From the NCBI RefSeq assembly GCF_010470675.1, contig NZ_VOIQ01000002.1, forward strand, positions 186,001 through 250,000: a stretch of DNA of 64,000 nt. Direction: 5' to 3'. The notes beneath the pieces were generated by a model. The model worked only from the letters and a program-made list of their open reading frames with translations, did not search any database and was not told the DNA's origin. The stretch's first letter is position 1; every line of letters begins with the position of its first letter. Below are positions 9,349 to 17,992 of this stretch, in pieces. The translations under genes were made by a program, and so were the position numbers. The DNA is from Desulfovibrio sp. JC010 (GTDB taxonomy: Bacteria > Desulfobacterota > Desulfovibrionia > Desulfovibrionales > Desulfovibrionaceae).

Positions 9349-10935
9349 ATGGGTTTCAGCTCAATGTATACAGCCGCAACAGGCGTGAAGTCACACGGGG
9401 TACTTCTGCAGCAGATTGGCGCAAACCTCGCCAACGTGAATACCCTTGCATATAAGAGCGGTGACACATTTCTGGAAACACTCGGCAGCGCAACTTCAGC
9501 CAAGGCCAATTCCGGAATCGTCGCCAATCAGGGGCACACATCCGGACAGATCGGGCTTGGCTCCAGAGTTGCGGCCACCAGAATAAATTTCAAGGAAGGT
9601 GCTTTTCAGAACTCTTCCTCCAGTACCGATATCGCCATCGGCGGTCAGGGTTTTTTCCGGGTGGCAGATCCGGGCTCCGGCGGCAGTTATTATACCCGCG
9701 CAGGAAACTTCCATTTTGATAAAAACGGGCTGCTCGTAGACAGCCACAACAATATACTCCAAGGCTATTCAATAGATCAGGACGGCAACATAGGGACAAC
9801 CTCGCAAAATATAGCCCTGCCCATGAAGGAAGAAACCGATACCTACGGCAATAAGCAGATGGTTGTTAAGTCCGATCCTAAAGGCACGGATTACGTAAAT
9901 ATGCGTACCAACCTTGATTCAGGAGCCGTAGATAACAGTGAAACCGAAGGTTCTCCCTTCTTTTCCCTTCTTACCGAGTGGGACGGCACCAGCAACACAC
10001 CGCTTACTGCCGATGAATACGAGTACAACAGCTCAATACAAATTTACGATGACAACGGTAACAAGCATGACCTGATCGTCTATTTCGACAAGGTCGTGAA
10101 TGACGGAGACAGCTCGGACAAACGCCACTGGGAATACGTTGTAACCGTGCCTCCGGGAAGTGACGCCGGTTCGCTGACCGGAACATCCGGTGCAGGACTG
10201 GTCATGGCCGGAACCCTCACCTTTTCCGGCGACGGAACCCTGCTCAACCAGAGCGCGTTTACCCTCGCTGCCGGAGCAACCGACGGCAAGGACCTTGCAA
10301 ACTGGGAACAGGCAGCACTGAACAGTAACGGACAGCCGACCTTCAGCGTAACTCTTTCCGGGGCAACAGGAACCCCAACAGCTCAGACCGTAGCCTTTGA
10401 CATGGGCATCACTTCGGGCACAGATTCATGGGACACCAGCGGAGTAACCGCAGCTGATATAGGCAGCAACGCATCTTCCCTGCCGGGCATGGAAGACGGC
10501 AAATTAAATGCTCTTGCCACTACTGACTACTACGGTTCATCTTCAACCATCAGCCAGTCTCAGGACGGATATGGGGAAGGCTACCTCCAGAATGTGGCCT
10601 TTAATTCCGACGGCATCCTGAGCGCACTGTTCTCCAACGGAATGTCTCAGGACCTTTATCAGGTAAACCTGTACAATTTTAAAAATGAATACGGGCTGCG
10701 CAGGGAAGGTTCCAACTACTTCAGCGCGACCACTGACTCCGGCGCGGCAATTCAGGGTGTAGCCAGAAAGGACGGCCTCGGTTCGGTGGTCAGCAACACC
10801 CTTGAAACCTCAAACGTGGATCTGGCGGACGAATTTGCCTATATGATCCTGACCCAGCGCGGTTTTCAGGCCAACTCCAAAGGCATCACCACCACGGACT
10901 CACTGATCAACACCGCTCTTGGAATCAAGAAGTAA
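9349..10935 (+). CDS. flgE: Flagellar hook protein FlgE
   Basis: A 528-residue hook protein, the exported subunit of the curved joint between flagellar rod and filament. Start ATG 9349 follows AAGGAG (9336-9341); an in-frame TTG at 9250 lies inside the promoter and is rejected. The N-terminal axial motif (GFSSMYTAATGVKSHG and ANLANVNTLAYK) and the C-terminal partner (SNVDLADEFAYMILTQRGFQ) are both present, and the variable surface domains lie between them. The length fits FlgE rather than the shorter rod proteins FlgF and FlgG. No other flagellar gene is adjacent, so it is an orphan unit with its own sigma-54 promoter and terminator. Confidence 0.92.
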   Translation: MGFSSMYTAATGVKSHGVLLQQIGANLANVNTLAYKSGDTFLETLGSATSAKANSGIVANQGHTSGQIGLGSRVAATRINFKEGAFQNSSSSTDIAIGGQGFFRVADPGSGGSYYTRAGNFHFDKNGLLVDSHNNILQGYSIDQDGNIGTTSQNIALPMKEETDTYGNKQMVVKSDPKGTDYVNMRTNLDSGAVDNSETEGSPFFSLLTEWDGTSNTPLTADEYEYNSSIQIYDDNGNKHDLIVYFDKVVNDGDSSDKRHWEYVVTVPPGSDAGSLTGTSGAGLVMAGTLTFSGDGTLLNQSAFTLAAGATDGKDLANWEQAALNSNGQPTFSVTLSGATGTPTAQTVAFDMGITSGTDSWDTSGVTAADIGSNASSLPGMEDGKLNALATTDYYGSSSTISQSQDGYGEGYLQNVAFNSDGILSALFSNGMSQDLYQVNLYNFKNEYGLRREGSNYFSATTDSGAAIQGVARKDGLGSVVSNTLETSNVDLADEFAYMILTQRGFQANSKGITTTDSLINTALGIKK

Positions 10936-10960
10936 ACGTTAAGACTTACAGCCAAAAATA

Positions 10961-10996
10961 AAGCCCCCTGCGGTTAAACCGGAGGGGGCTTCTTTG
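10961..10996. terminator. Intrinsic terminator between flgE and the rubrerythrin-like gene
   Basis: Stem GCCCCCT (10963-10969) with AGGGGGC (10983-10989), extended inward by CGGTT/AACCG-type pairing, followed by TTCTTT. It lies between converging genes. Confidence 0.8.
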
Positions 10997-11014
10997 TGTC
11001 CGTTGTGCTGTATA

Positions 11015-11488
11015 CTAGCTCAGTTTTTCAGCCAGCATACGCAGGTGCTTGCGCTCTTCGTCAATACATTCCTCAACGAATTTACGCTCAGTATCGGGAA
11101 CCATTTTCTTCAGCTCGGTAAAAAGCAGGATGGTATCCTTTTCAAAACGCATGGCCGCACGCACAGCCTGTTCAAAATTGAACGCTTCATCCTTGAATGC
11201 CGCGGTGTAATCAAAATTGAAAACATCATGAGAATCCACAAGAGCCATTACATACTGGGTATATTCTTCGTAATCACTTCCCGGAGGCACCTCGATGGAA
11301 CCGATACGGTCACGCATGTCCCGGAAAAACAGCTCATGCCTTGATTCTTCCTCAGCAAAAAATTCGAAGAATTCCTTAGCTGCAGGATCTTTTGCCTCAT
11401 CAGCTGCCAGCAGGTAAAAAGCCTGTCCTTTCTGCTCAATGCGCATTGCAAGTTCAGCCACTTCATTGGCACTGAAAAAAGTAACCAT
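11015..11488 (-). CDS. Rubrerythrin-like ferritin-family diiron protein
   Basis: A 157-residue four-helix-bundle protein of the ferritin-like superfamily. Diiron ligand motifs are EEESRH (about 47-52) and EERKH near the C-terminus, with further glutamates in helices one and three (FEKDTILLF). It lacks the C-terminal rubredoxin domain of classical rubrerythrin. Relatives reduce hydrogen peroxide or store iron in anaerobes; which applies here is not visible. A GAGGTG ribosome-binding site precedes the ATG. The 317-base gap between this gene and the next (11489-11805) is A/T-rich and divergent, and must hold both promoters, but I see no clear operator. Confidence 0.88.
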   Translation of the reverse strand: MVTFFSANEVAELAMRIEQKGQAFYLLAADEAKDPAAKEFFEFFAEEESRHELFFRDMRDRIGSIEVPPGSDYEEYTQYVMALVDSHDVFNFDYTAAFKDEAFNFEQAVRAAMRFEKDTILLFTELKKMVPDTERKFVEECIDEERKHLRMLAEKLS

Positions 11489-11805
11489 TTGTACACCTCA
11501 TTAATTAAAAACGTCTTCTGGGAATCAATTTTTCTCAGATTTATCTTGGACAAATCAGTAGAATTTCTGCAAACAGATGGTCATTAATTTTTAATATTAA
11601 CCAGACTTGGCAAAAGCGCAACCGCAACAAGTTATATTTTTACTTCAAAACCTTTCCATTTTTACAATTCAATAATATAAACAGATAATAGCTTCGGCCT
11701 TAAAAAAATAGCAAAAATGGTTTGAAAACAACAAGCGGTATCCGTGCTGATCATGTTTTCTAAAAGCCGGACCGCATATTCATAAATTAATTAAAGGGGA
11801 GAAAT

Positions 11806-13425
11806 ATGACCGCTGATTTACAGGAAGATGTAGCTCTGCAACACTTTGTTGAACAGTCGCTGGAAAAACTGGACCAGATTGAAAATGTCCTCATAGAGAT
11901 GGAAAAAACCACTTCACCCTCGGCAGCATCAGTTGCGCAGGTGTACGGGATTCTCGTTTCCCTGAAAGAAAGTGCGTCACTGCTTGAGCTTACCAACATA
12001 AGCCTCGTAGCGGACAAAATCGGCAAGGTGCTGGATCAGGTATATAAAAAGGAAATTGAACTCAGTAACGACCTGCTGAACATCATTATCGATTCGTTTG
12101 ACAAGCTCAACGAGATGGTCAGTAACGCCACCCTGAGCAATGGCTATGACATCCGCATCATAACCCTGCCGCTTGAAATGTACTCCAAACCCACTGCCGC
12201 TCCTGCTGAGAAAAAAGCAGAACCGGAAAAAAGCACTCCGGCTCCCTCACCGGAACCGGCTCCTGCTCCGGCATCGACAGCTGAGCCCGACCCCGAACCT
12301 ACCCCGGAACCCGAAACAGCAGAAACCTTTGTCGAAGAACCTCAGGAGACTGAAGCTCCGGCCGCAGAAAGCAGTGCCGAAACAAAACTCAGCCCGGCTG
12401 CATTCCGTAAAAAATACAGCATCAAAAAAGACATAGACCTTGCCAGCAACTCTAATCCGCTGGGAGTCTCCAAGGCAGTGTCAAACGCCATCATCAACAT
12501 AGCCAACAACTGCAATATTTCCGAAAGCGACTCCACCGACAGCCTGAAGTTCGGCCTCGCCAAGCGGCATGACGTACCGGAAGAATGCGTCCTCACCGCG
12601 GGAGGTGCAGTGGAAATTCTCGACCTGACCCTGCGTCTTTCCGCGATTCCGGGAGTAGACCACGTGCTGAGCTATGAGCACGGCATGCCGGAATACAGCA
12701 GCGTTGCCGCTCTCTGCGGAGTGGAACTGCTGCGGCTGCCCAGAGGACGAAATTTCTCACCTCCGCTGGACCAGCTGGTGAAGACAGCAAACGAGACCAC
12801 TGCCGCAGTCATCATCACCAACCCGGACATTCCTTCCGGCTACGGTCTCCCCGCAGAAGAACTGGCCACCATGTCCAACCTCCTGCCTGAGCGGACCCTG
12901 CTCATTGTTGATGAAAGATCAGTGGAATTCTCATGGCCTGAAGACGACTACTCCATGGTCAACTTTCTGGATAAAGCACCTAATCTGGTCATCCTGCGCA
13001 GCTTCTCATGGTCCTTCGGCCTTAGGGGAGTGCGTCTCGGATATGCTCTGCTGAACAGTAAACGCGCCCGGGAATTCGAAGAATCAAGGCTTCCCCTGCC
13101 CATCAGCCCGCTGAATGTGGAAGCAGGACTGGCAGCCCTTAACCACAGTGAGTTCTACTACTCCACTATCGCCCTGATCATCAGGGGCAGGGAACGTGTA
13201 CAGAAGGGGTTGGAAGAACTGGGCTGCACCGTCTATCCCAGCCAGAGCAACTTCATTATGTTCAGTGCTCCCATAACGGCAAAAGAACTGCATAGTAAAA
13301 TGCTGGATCACGGCTTTAAACTGCGTAAGTTGGATGAATACGGTATTTCTGACCTGCTTACAGTTTCCATCGGAAACAACTCCCGGAACCGCATGTTTCT
13401 CGCAGCCATGAAAAACATTCTATAA
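11806..13425 (+). CDS. Hpt-like / HisC-like aminotransferase chimera lacking both catalytic residues
   Basis: A 539-residue protein in three parts. Residues about 10-105 form helices that align with a CheA-P1/Hpt domain, but the phospho-accepting His of the HTLKG motif is Val51 (LVSLKES). Residues about 127-195 are a Pro/Glu/Ala-rich linker. Residues about 200-539 align with fold-type I aminotransferases of the HisC/CobD group: NSNPLG start, ITNPDIPSG and the GLRGVRLGY segment are kept. The PLP lysine is Trp402 (SFSWSFG), the DEAY tyrosine is Ser, and the C-terminal substrate arginine (RITVG in HisC) is Thr (TVSIG). Catalysis by either domain is therefore unlikely; ligand sensing or scaffolding is an inference. 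A 13-base gap separates it from a lipoprotein gene. Confidence 0.8.
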   Translation: MTADLQEDVALQHFVEQSLEKLDQIENVLIEMEKTTSPSAASVAQVYGILVSLKESASLLELTNISLVADKIGKVLDQVYKKEIELSNDLLNIIIDSFDKLNEMVSNATLSNGYDIRIITLPLEMYSKPTAAPAEKKAEPEKSTPAPSPEPAPAPASTAEPDPEPTPEPETAETFVEEPQETEAPAAESSAETKLSPAAFRKKYSIKKDIDLASNSNPLGVSKAVSNAIINIANNCNISESDSTDSLKFGLAKRHDVPEECVLTAGGAVEILDLTLRLSAIPGVDHVLSYEHGMPEYSSVAALCGVELLRLPRGRNFSPPLDQLVKTANETTAAVIITNPDIPSGYGLPAEELATMSNLLPERTLLIVDERSVEFSWPEDDYSMVNFLDKAPNLVILRSFSWSFGLRGVRLGYALLNSKRAREFEESRLPLPISPLNVEAGLAALNHSEFYYSTIALIIRGRERVQKGLEELGCTVYPSQSNFIMFSAPITAKELHSKMLDHGFKLRKLDEYGISDLLTVSIGNNSRNRMFLAAMKNIL

Positions 13426-13438
13426 ATTGGAGGATTCG

Positions 13439-13759
13439 ATGTTCAAAAAAGTACTTCTCACCGGTTTTCTTCTGCTTTCAATTGCCGGGTGCTCAAGCCA
13501 TCCCACAACCACACAGGATGTCAGCGCGTTCTGCCGCTCACTTCCTACTGAAGAACTCTGCGCCACTCAGGATGCCGTTTGTGCCAAATATTCTGAAATA
13601 ACACTAGCTCCATACCAATCCGCCAAAGAATGCCGTATGGCCTGTGAATCCGTACACATGAAAATGGACCGTGACCTGATGCAGGCTGACTGCCTGCAGC
13701 TGATCCAGAATGTTGAGGAAAAGTGCAACGAATTCTGCAATTCCAACTACGCTGATTAG
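13439..13759 (+). CDS. Small cysteine-rich lipoprotein
   Basis: A 106-residue exported lipoprotein. The start ATG 13439 follows GGAGGA; an in-frame TTG 12 bases upstream would place the ribosome-binding site inside the gene. A signal peptide ends in the lipobox IAGC. The mature part has eight further cysteines in about 85 residues, enough for four disulfides, and otherwise no motif I know. It lies 13 bases after the chimeric gene and probably shares its transcript. It may sit in the periplasm as a partner or sensor, but this is speculation from position only. Confidence 0.8.
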   Translation: MFKKVLLTGFLLLSIAGCSSHPTTTQDVSAFCRSLPTEELCATQDAVCAKYSEITLAPYQSAKECRMACESVHMKMDRDLMQADCLQLIQNVEEKCNEFCNSNYAD

Positions 13760-13820
13760 AACGGATCAACACCCATACCTTGAAAGTTGATAATCTCTGG
13801 CGTAATAGCTGATTAAAAAC

Positions 13821-13851
13821 AGGCAGTGCTCCGGCAAGCGGGGCACTGCCT
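13821..13851 (+). terminator. Hairpin after the lipoprotein gene, weak T tract
   Basis: GGCAGTGC (13822-13829) pairs with GCACTGCC (13843-13850), with inner GC pairs. Only TCTGATT follows, so it may end transcription poorly and let reading continue into the chemoreceptor gene. Confidence 0.55.
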
Positions 13852-13887
13852 CTGATTAATATGAACAAACCAAAGGATTTTTGCGCC

Positions 13888-15954
13888 ATGCTGAAACGGT
13901 TTACTGTCGGACAAAAAATATTCTCCAGCTTTATTGTTGTATTTCTCCTTTTTGGAGTCGTCAGCATTGAATCATTGATGGCATTGCAAAAATCATCCTC
14001 AGGTTTTACGGACTACCGGGACTTCGCCAAGGACTCAAATCTGATCGGTGAAATTCAGGCCGGCATCCTGCAAGGGCGCACCCACGTTAAAGACTACATA
14101 ATCACCGGGGACAATAAATACAGCCGTAAATACTTCGACAATGCCAAAGAAGTCTTTCCACTGCTCGAACGGGCTGAAAAAGAACTGGCCTCGGAAAACC
14201 GGGCCAATCTCATCAAAAAAATCAGCTCCCTGCTGAAAGATTACGATGCAAGTTTCAGCGAAGTGGCGAAAGCCCAGCGAGAAAGGGACAATCAGGCATA
14301 CTCCGTACTGGTCCCGGCCGGGGATATCATGGAGCAGAATTTCAACCGTATAATCACCAATCTGGGCAAATCCAAGAATAATGCAGCCGCCCTTTATCAC
14401 TGTGCAAAAGGGGTAAGACATCTGGTTCTCGGCAGACTGTATACAACTAAATTTATTGAGAACAGCTTAGAATCACACCAGAAAAGAGCCATGGCTGAAA
14501 TGGCTGCAGTGAACAATGAACTGGTCCAGCTCAACACACTCCTAAATAAACAAAACCTGATCCTGCTTCAGGAAATAATTGATGCGCGTAAAAATTATCT
14601 TAATGGATTAGGAGAACTCTTTGCCCAGACAGCAACCCGTGACAAGCTGCTGAACACCGAACTTGACGTGATAGGTCCCCAGATGAGCGGACTGATCACT
14701 CAGGCCAAATCATCAATAGTCGCGGATCAGGACAAACTCGGCCCGACACTGCAGGCCCGTAATGACCGGGCAATCCAGAACACCTATATTTTCGGATTTT
14801 TTGCCTTTGCCATCGGCGTCATTGCTGTTGTCTTCGTCGGGCGGGACATCACCCTGCCCCTGCGTAAAGTAGTGGAAGCTGCCTACCGCATTGCCGAAGG
14901 TGACATGACTCAGGAAATCAAGGGCACTGACCGCAAGGACGAGCTCGGCTCCCTTGCCCGTGCCTTCAACAAAATGAACGGGTCGCTCAATCAAATGGCC
15001 GGAGCAATGAAACGGGTTGCCGATTCCGACCTGACTGTAAGTGTGGAAGCCCGCTCGGAAAACGATACTATCGGCAAGGCACTGGCAACCATGGTTGAAA
15101 CCCTGAAAGGTGACAACCAGCAAATCCACGAAACAGTACGCACCCTGTCCTCTTCCCTGAGCCAGATTTCCGCGGCTTCTGCAGAGCTGACTGCCAGTGC
15201 GGCGGAAACCGCCAGCGCAGTGGCCGAGACCAATGCCACAGTGGAAGAAGTCAAACAGACTGCCCACCTTTCCAATGAAAAATCACGGCAGGTGGCCGAT
15301 GTGGCCCGCAAGGCCGTCTCCACCTCCCAGCAGGGCAGAAAGGCTGCGGACGATGCGTCTTCCGGCATGAAAGACATCCGCACCCAGATGGACACCATTG
15401 CCCAGTCCATAGTGAAACTTTCCGAACAGTCCCAGCACATCGGAGACATTATATATGTAGTGAACGACCTTGCTGACCAGTCCAATATTCTGGCAGTAAA
15501 CGCCTCAATTGAGGCATCCAAAGCCGGAGAGGAAGGACGGGGATTCACCGTGGTTGCCCGTGAAATCAGAAATCTTTCGGACCAGTCCAAACAGTCCGTA
15601 GCCCAGATCCAGTCCATCCTCGCCGACATCCAGAAAGCCACCAGCTCTGCGGTAATGATCACCGAACAGGGCGGCAAGGCTGTTGAAACAGGGGCAACGC
15701 TCTCCTCCCAGACCGGGGAGGCCATTCTCAACCTGAGCACGGTCATCAACCAGTCCGCCCAGTCCTCAGCACAGATTGCGGCCTCCAGTCAGGAACAGCT
15801 GGCCGGACTTGATCAGGTGGCTGTGGCACTGGGGTCCATCAAACAGGCCGGGGAACAAAACCTCGAAAGCTCACGCCAGTTGGAAGAGGCAGTCAAGGAC
15901 CTCGACCAGCAGGCCCGCTCCCTGAAAGACATGATGGACAGGTTCAAACTATAG
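13888..15954 (+). CDS. Methyl-accepting chemotaxis protein with long periplasmic helical sensor
   Basis: A 688-residue transmembrane chemoreceptor. I choose ATG 13888 because AAAGGA (13872-13877) lies ten bases upstream; the in-frame ATG at 13861 has none. TM1 is about 10-30, a helical ligand-binding region of about 265 residues follows (size and helix content suggest an HBM-type four-helix bimodular sensor), TM2 is about 298-320, then HAMP to about 372. The cytoplasmic tip that binds CheA/CheW is near 531-570 (SNILAVNASIEASKAGEEGR). No C-terminal NWETF-type pentapeptide is present. Ligand unknown. A strong terminator follows. Confidence 0.92.
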   Translation: MLKRFTVGQKIFSSFIVVFLLFGVVSIESLMALQKSSSGFTDYRDFAKDSNLIGEIQAGILQGRTHVKDYIITGDNKYSRKYFDNAKEVFPLLERAEKELASENRANLIKKISSLLKDYDASFSEVAKAQRERDNQAYSVLVPAGDIMEQNFNRIITNLGKSKNNAAALYHCAKGVRHLVLGRLYTTKFIENSLESHQKRAMAEMAAVNNELVQLNTLLNKQNLILLQEIIDARKNYLNGLGELFAQTATRDKLLNTELDVIGPQMSGLITQAKSSIVADQDKLGPTLQARNDRAIQNTYIFGFFAFAIGVIAVVFVGRDITLPLRKVVEAAYRIAEGDMTQEIKGTDRKDELGSLARAFNKMNGSLNQMAGAMKRVADSDLTVSVEARSENDTIGKALATMVETLKGDNQQIHETVRTLSSSLSQISAASAELTASAAETASAVAETNATVEEVKQTAHLSNEKSRQVADVARKAVSTSQQGRKAADDASSGMKDIRTQMDTIAQSIVKLSEQSQHIGDIIYVVNDLADQSNILAVNASIEASKAGEEGRGFTVVAREIRNLSDQSKQSVAQIQSILADIQKATSSAVMITEQGGKAVETGATLSSQTGEAILNLSTVINQSAQSSAQIAASSQEQLAGLDQVAVALGSIKQAGEQNLESSRQLEEAVKDLDQQARSLKDMMDRFKL

Positions 15955-15981
15955 ACACAACCACCGGAATATAAAGGCCAT

Positions 15982-16018
15982 AAAGCTCCCGAAGGTTCAG
16001 CCTTCGGGAGCTTTTTGT
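15982..16018 (+). terminator. Intrinsic terminator after the chemoreceptor gene
   Basis: Perfect 14-bp stem (AAAGCTCCCGAAGG at 15982-15995 with 16001-16014), loop of five, then TTTGTTTT. Confidence 0.92.
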
Positions 16019-16576
16019 TTTGCGCAAAGCATTACCTGAACAATCATTCAAAAATAGTCAAACCAGCGAAACCAACATAAACCACTAGAAATAAAGCACT
16101 AAAAAACTCAAACAGTCACAGACACAGCACTCACACCCACTCGAAACAGTGCTGACTCCTCTACCTCCAGCTCAGAAACAGAACAAAATTTCCTTTTTCC
16201 AAAATATACCCCCACTAAATTTTTGAAATGACGATTACAAATTATATTTTTAATGTTTTTACAATTTTATACCGAACAACTACACAAGCTAAACATAAAA
16301 GATCAATCCAAATTCGAAACTCAACCAACCAAAAGCACTAAACCTTTAATTTAATTAAATATACTAAAAACAAGACTTATTTTATATTATTTAATACATA
16401 AATCTACAACAATAGCACACTTTCAAGCTCATGTACAATAATCTAAAATAAATAACTATTTTTAAAAAGTGACGCTTTTTTGCAAAAATGTCTTTTTAAA
16501 ACCACTCTTTTGCGATAATTTTTAGCATCCAATAACAATTCCAGAATTTCCCAATGAACATCTCAGGAGGTAAACA
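16019..16576. other. A/T-rich gap upstream of livJ
   Basis: About 560 bases of unusually A/T-rich sequence with no open frame I would call. It must hold the livJ promoter; many TATAAT-like boxes occur, so none can be singled out. I saw no riboswitch-like fold or repeat-family copy here. Confidence 0.5.
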
Positions 16577-17758
16577 ATGAAGAAATTGATTATCAGGTCG
16601 CTTCTGGCCCTCATGGTACTGGGGCTGGCTCTGATCGTTGTCAGCGGTTGCTCCAAAAAAGAAGAAAAAATCAAAATCGGCTTCAACATCCCGCTCACAG
16701 GAGACATCCCCAAAGTAGGTGAAGCCTCCAAGAATGCGGCAGAGATGCTCCTTGCAGACATTAACGCGCAGGGCGGACTTGAAGTGGGCGGCAAAAAAAT
16801 TCCTCTTGAATTCTTTTATGAAGATAACGAATCCAAGGCAGAATCAGCTGTCAACGTAGCCCTGAAACTCATTGAACAGGACGGCGTGGTAGCCATCATC
16901 GGTCCCAACTCCTCCAAACAGGCAGTTCCCGCAGGCGGAACCTGCAACGACAACCGCACCCCCATGGTTTCCCCGTGGTCCACCAACCCGGACACTACCA
17001 AAAACCGCCCCTGGGTTTTCCGTGCAGCCTTCCTCGATCCTTTTCAGGGTCCTGTTGCTGTAAACTTTGCCACCAAGCAGTTCAAAGCCAAGAGCGCGGC
17101 GGTTCTCTTTGATATTTCCAACGACTACTCCAAGGGTCTGGCCGAAATCTTCAAGGAAGTATTTGAAAAGAAAAACGGCGCAAGTTCCATCGTTGCTTTT
17201 GAATCCCACGGCACCAAGGATCAGGATTTTTCCGCACAGCTGACCAAAATCATCAACTCTAATCCTGACTTCATCTTCGTTCCCGACAACTACAATCAGG
17301 TTGCACTTATTGTTAAACAGGCCCGCGACCTCGGTTACAAAGGCCCCTTCATGGGTTCCGACGCATGGGGTTCCGCTGAGCTGATGAAACTTTGCGGCGA
17401 CGACTGCAAAGGCCAGTTCTTCTCCACTCACTACGCAGCAGCAGGAGCCAAAGGCGCAACCAAAAAATTCATTGACCGCTACGAAGCAAAATACGGCGAA
17501 ACTCCTGATGACGTAGCAGCCCTCACCTGGGACGCAACCCGTCTGGTGCTGCAGGCCATTCAGGACGCAGGCTCCTACAATTCCGACCTCAAGGCCGAAC
17601 GCAAAGCCATCCGCGATGCCCTGAGCAACATCAAGGAATTCGCAGGCATTACCGGCTCCATGAAATTTGACAGCCAGGGCGACCCCATCAAATGCGCTGT
17701 TGTTGTCCGCATCGACGAAAACGGCAATTTCGTATTCGCCGAATCCGTCTGCCCTTAA
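16577..17758 (+). CDS. livJ: Branched-chain amino acid ABC transporter, substrate-binding lipoprotein
   Basis: A 393-residue periplasmic binding protein (type I fold, Leu/Ile/Val-binding family). The N-terminal signal ends in the lipobox VSGC, so the protein should be anchored to a membrane. The mature start KIKIGFNIPLTGDIPKVG and the segment IGPNSSKQAVPAG, which contributes to binding of the ligand amino and carboxyl groups, are typical. A very strong ribosome-binding site (AGGAGGT) precedes the start. It heads the livJHMGF cluster and is separated from livH by a hairpin and repeat R3, as expected if the binding protein is made in excess over the permease. The exact ligand is not provable. 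Confidence 0.93.
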   Translation: MKKLIIRSLLALMVLGLALIVVSGCSKKEEKIKIGFNIPLTGDIPKVGEASKNAAEMLLADINAQGGLEVGGKKIPLEFFYEDNESKAESAVNVALKLIEQDGVVAIIGPNSSKQAVPAGGTCNDNRTPMVSPWSTNPDTTKNRPWVFRAAFLDPFQGPVAVNFATKQFKAKSAAVLFDISNDYSKGLAEIFKEVFEKKNGASSIVAFESHGTKDQDFSAQLTKIINSNPDFIFVPDNYNQVALIVKQARDLGYKGPFMGSDAWGSAELMKLCGDDCKGQFFSTHYAAAGAKGATKKFIDRYEAKYGETPDDVAALTWDATRLVLQAIQDAGSYNSDLKAERKAIRDALSNIKEFAGITGSMKFDSQGDPIKCAVVVRIDENGNFVFAESVCP

Positions 17759-17771
17759 TCCCATCAAAAAC

Positions 17772-17798
17772 AGATGGCGGGAGCATGCTCCCGCCATC
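17772..17798 (+). terminator. Intercistronic hairpin after livJ
   Basis: A nearly perfect palindrome (AGATGGCGGGAGC / GCTCCCGCCATCT) without a T tract. Such hairpins between a binding-protein gene and its permease often protect the upstream mRNA or cause partial termination. Confidence 0.6.
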
Positions 17799-17838
17799 TC
17801 TGAAAAGGCAACACAATATTCTGTTGACCTACTTTAAC

Positions 17839-17976
17839 CAATAGGGATTCCAAAGGGGCTTAGCTGCTCTGCTCTCAATATCCGTAAGACTCGAGCAGGA
17901 AGCTCTCGCCTAACGGCTATAGGCCTTTGGCCGCCGGAGGCGAAATCAATTCGTCAAAAAGCGCGAAGCGCATCAA
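17839..17976 (-). repeat. Interspersed repeat copy R3, hairpin interrupted by about 60 bases
   Basis: Read on the minus strand it matches R1 closely: head GATGCGCTTCGCGCTTTT, the box TTTCGCCTCCGGCGGC, the arms CCAAAGG(C) and CCCCTTTGG, then GAATCCCTATT. Between the two arms, where R1 has a six-base loop, there are about 60 unrelated bases (roughly 17864-17922). It lies between livJ and livH. Confidence 0.82.
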
Positions 17977-17992
17977 CTAAAAGAGATTAATA

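Noticed and set aside
13427-13438. TTG start 12 bases upstream of the lipoprotein ATG
   Set aside because: The GGAGGA ribosome-binding site lies inside that extension and is correctly spaced for ATG 13439.
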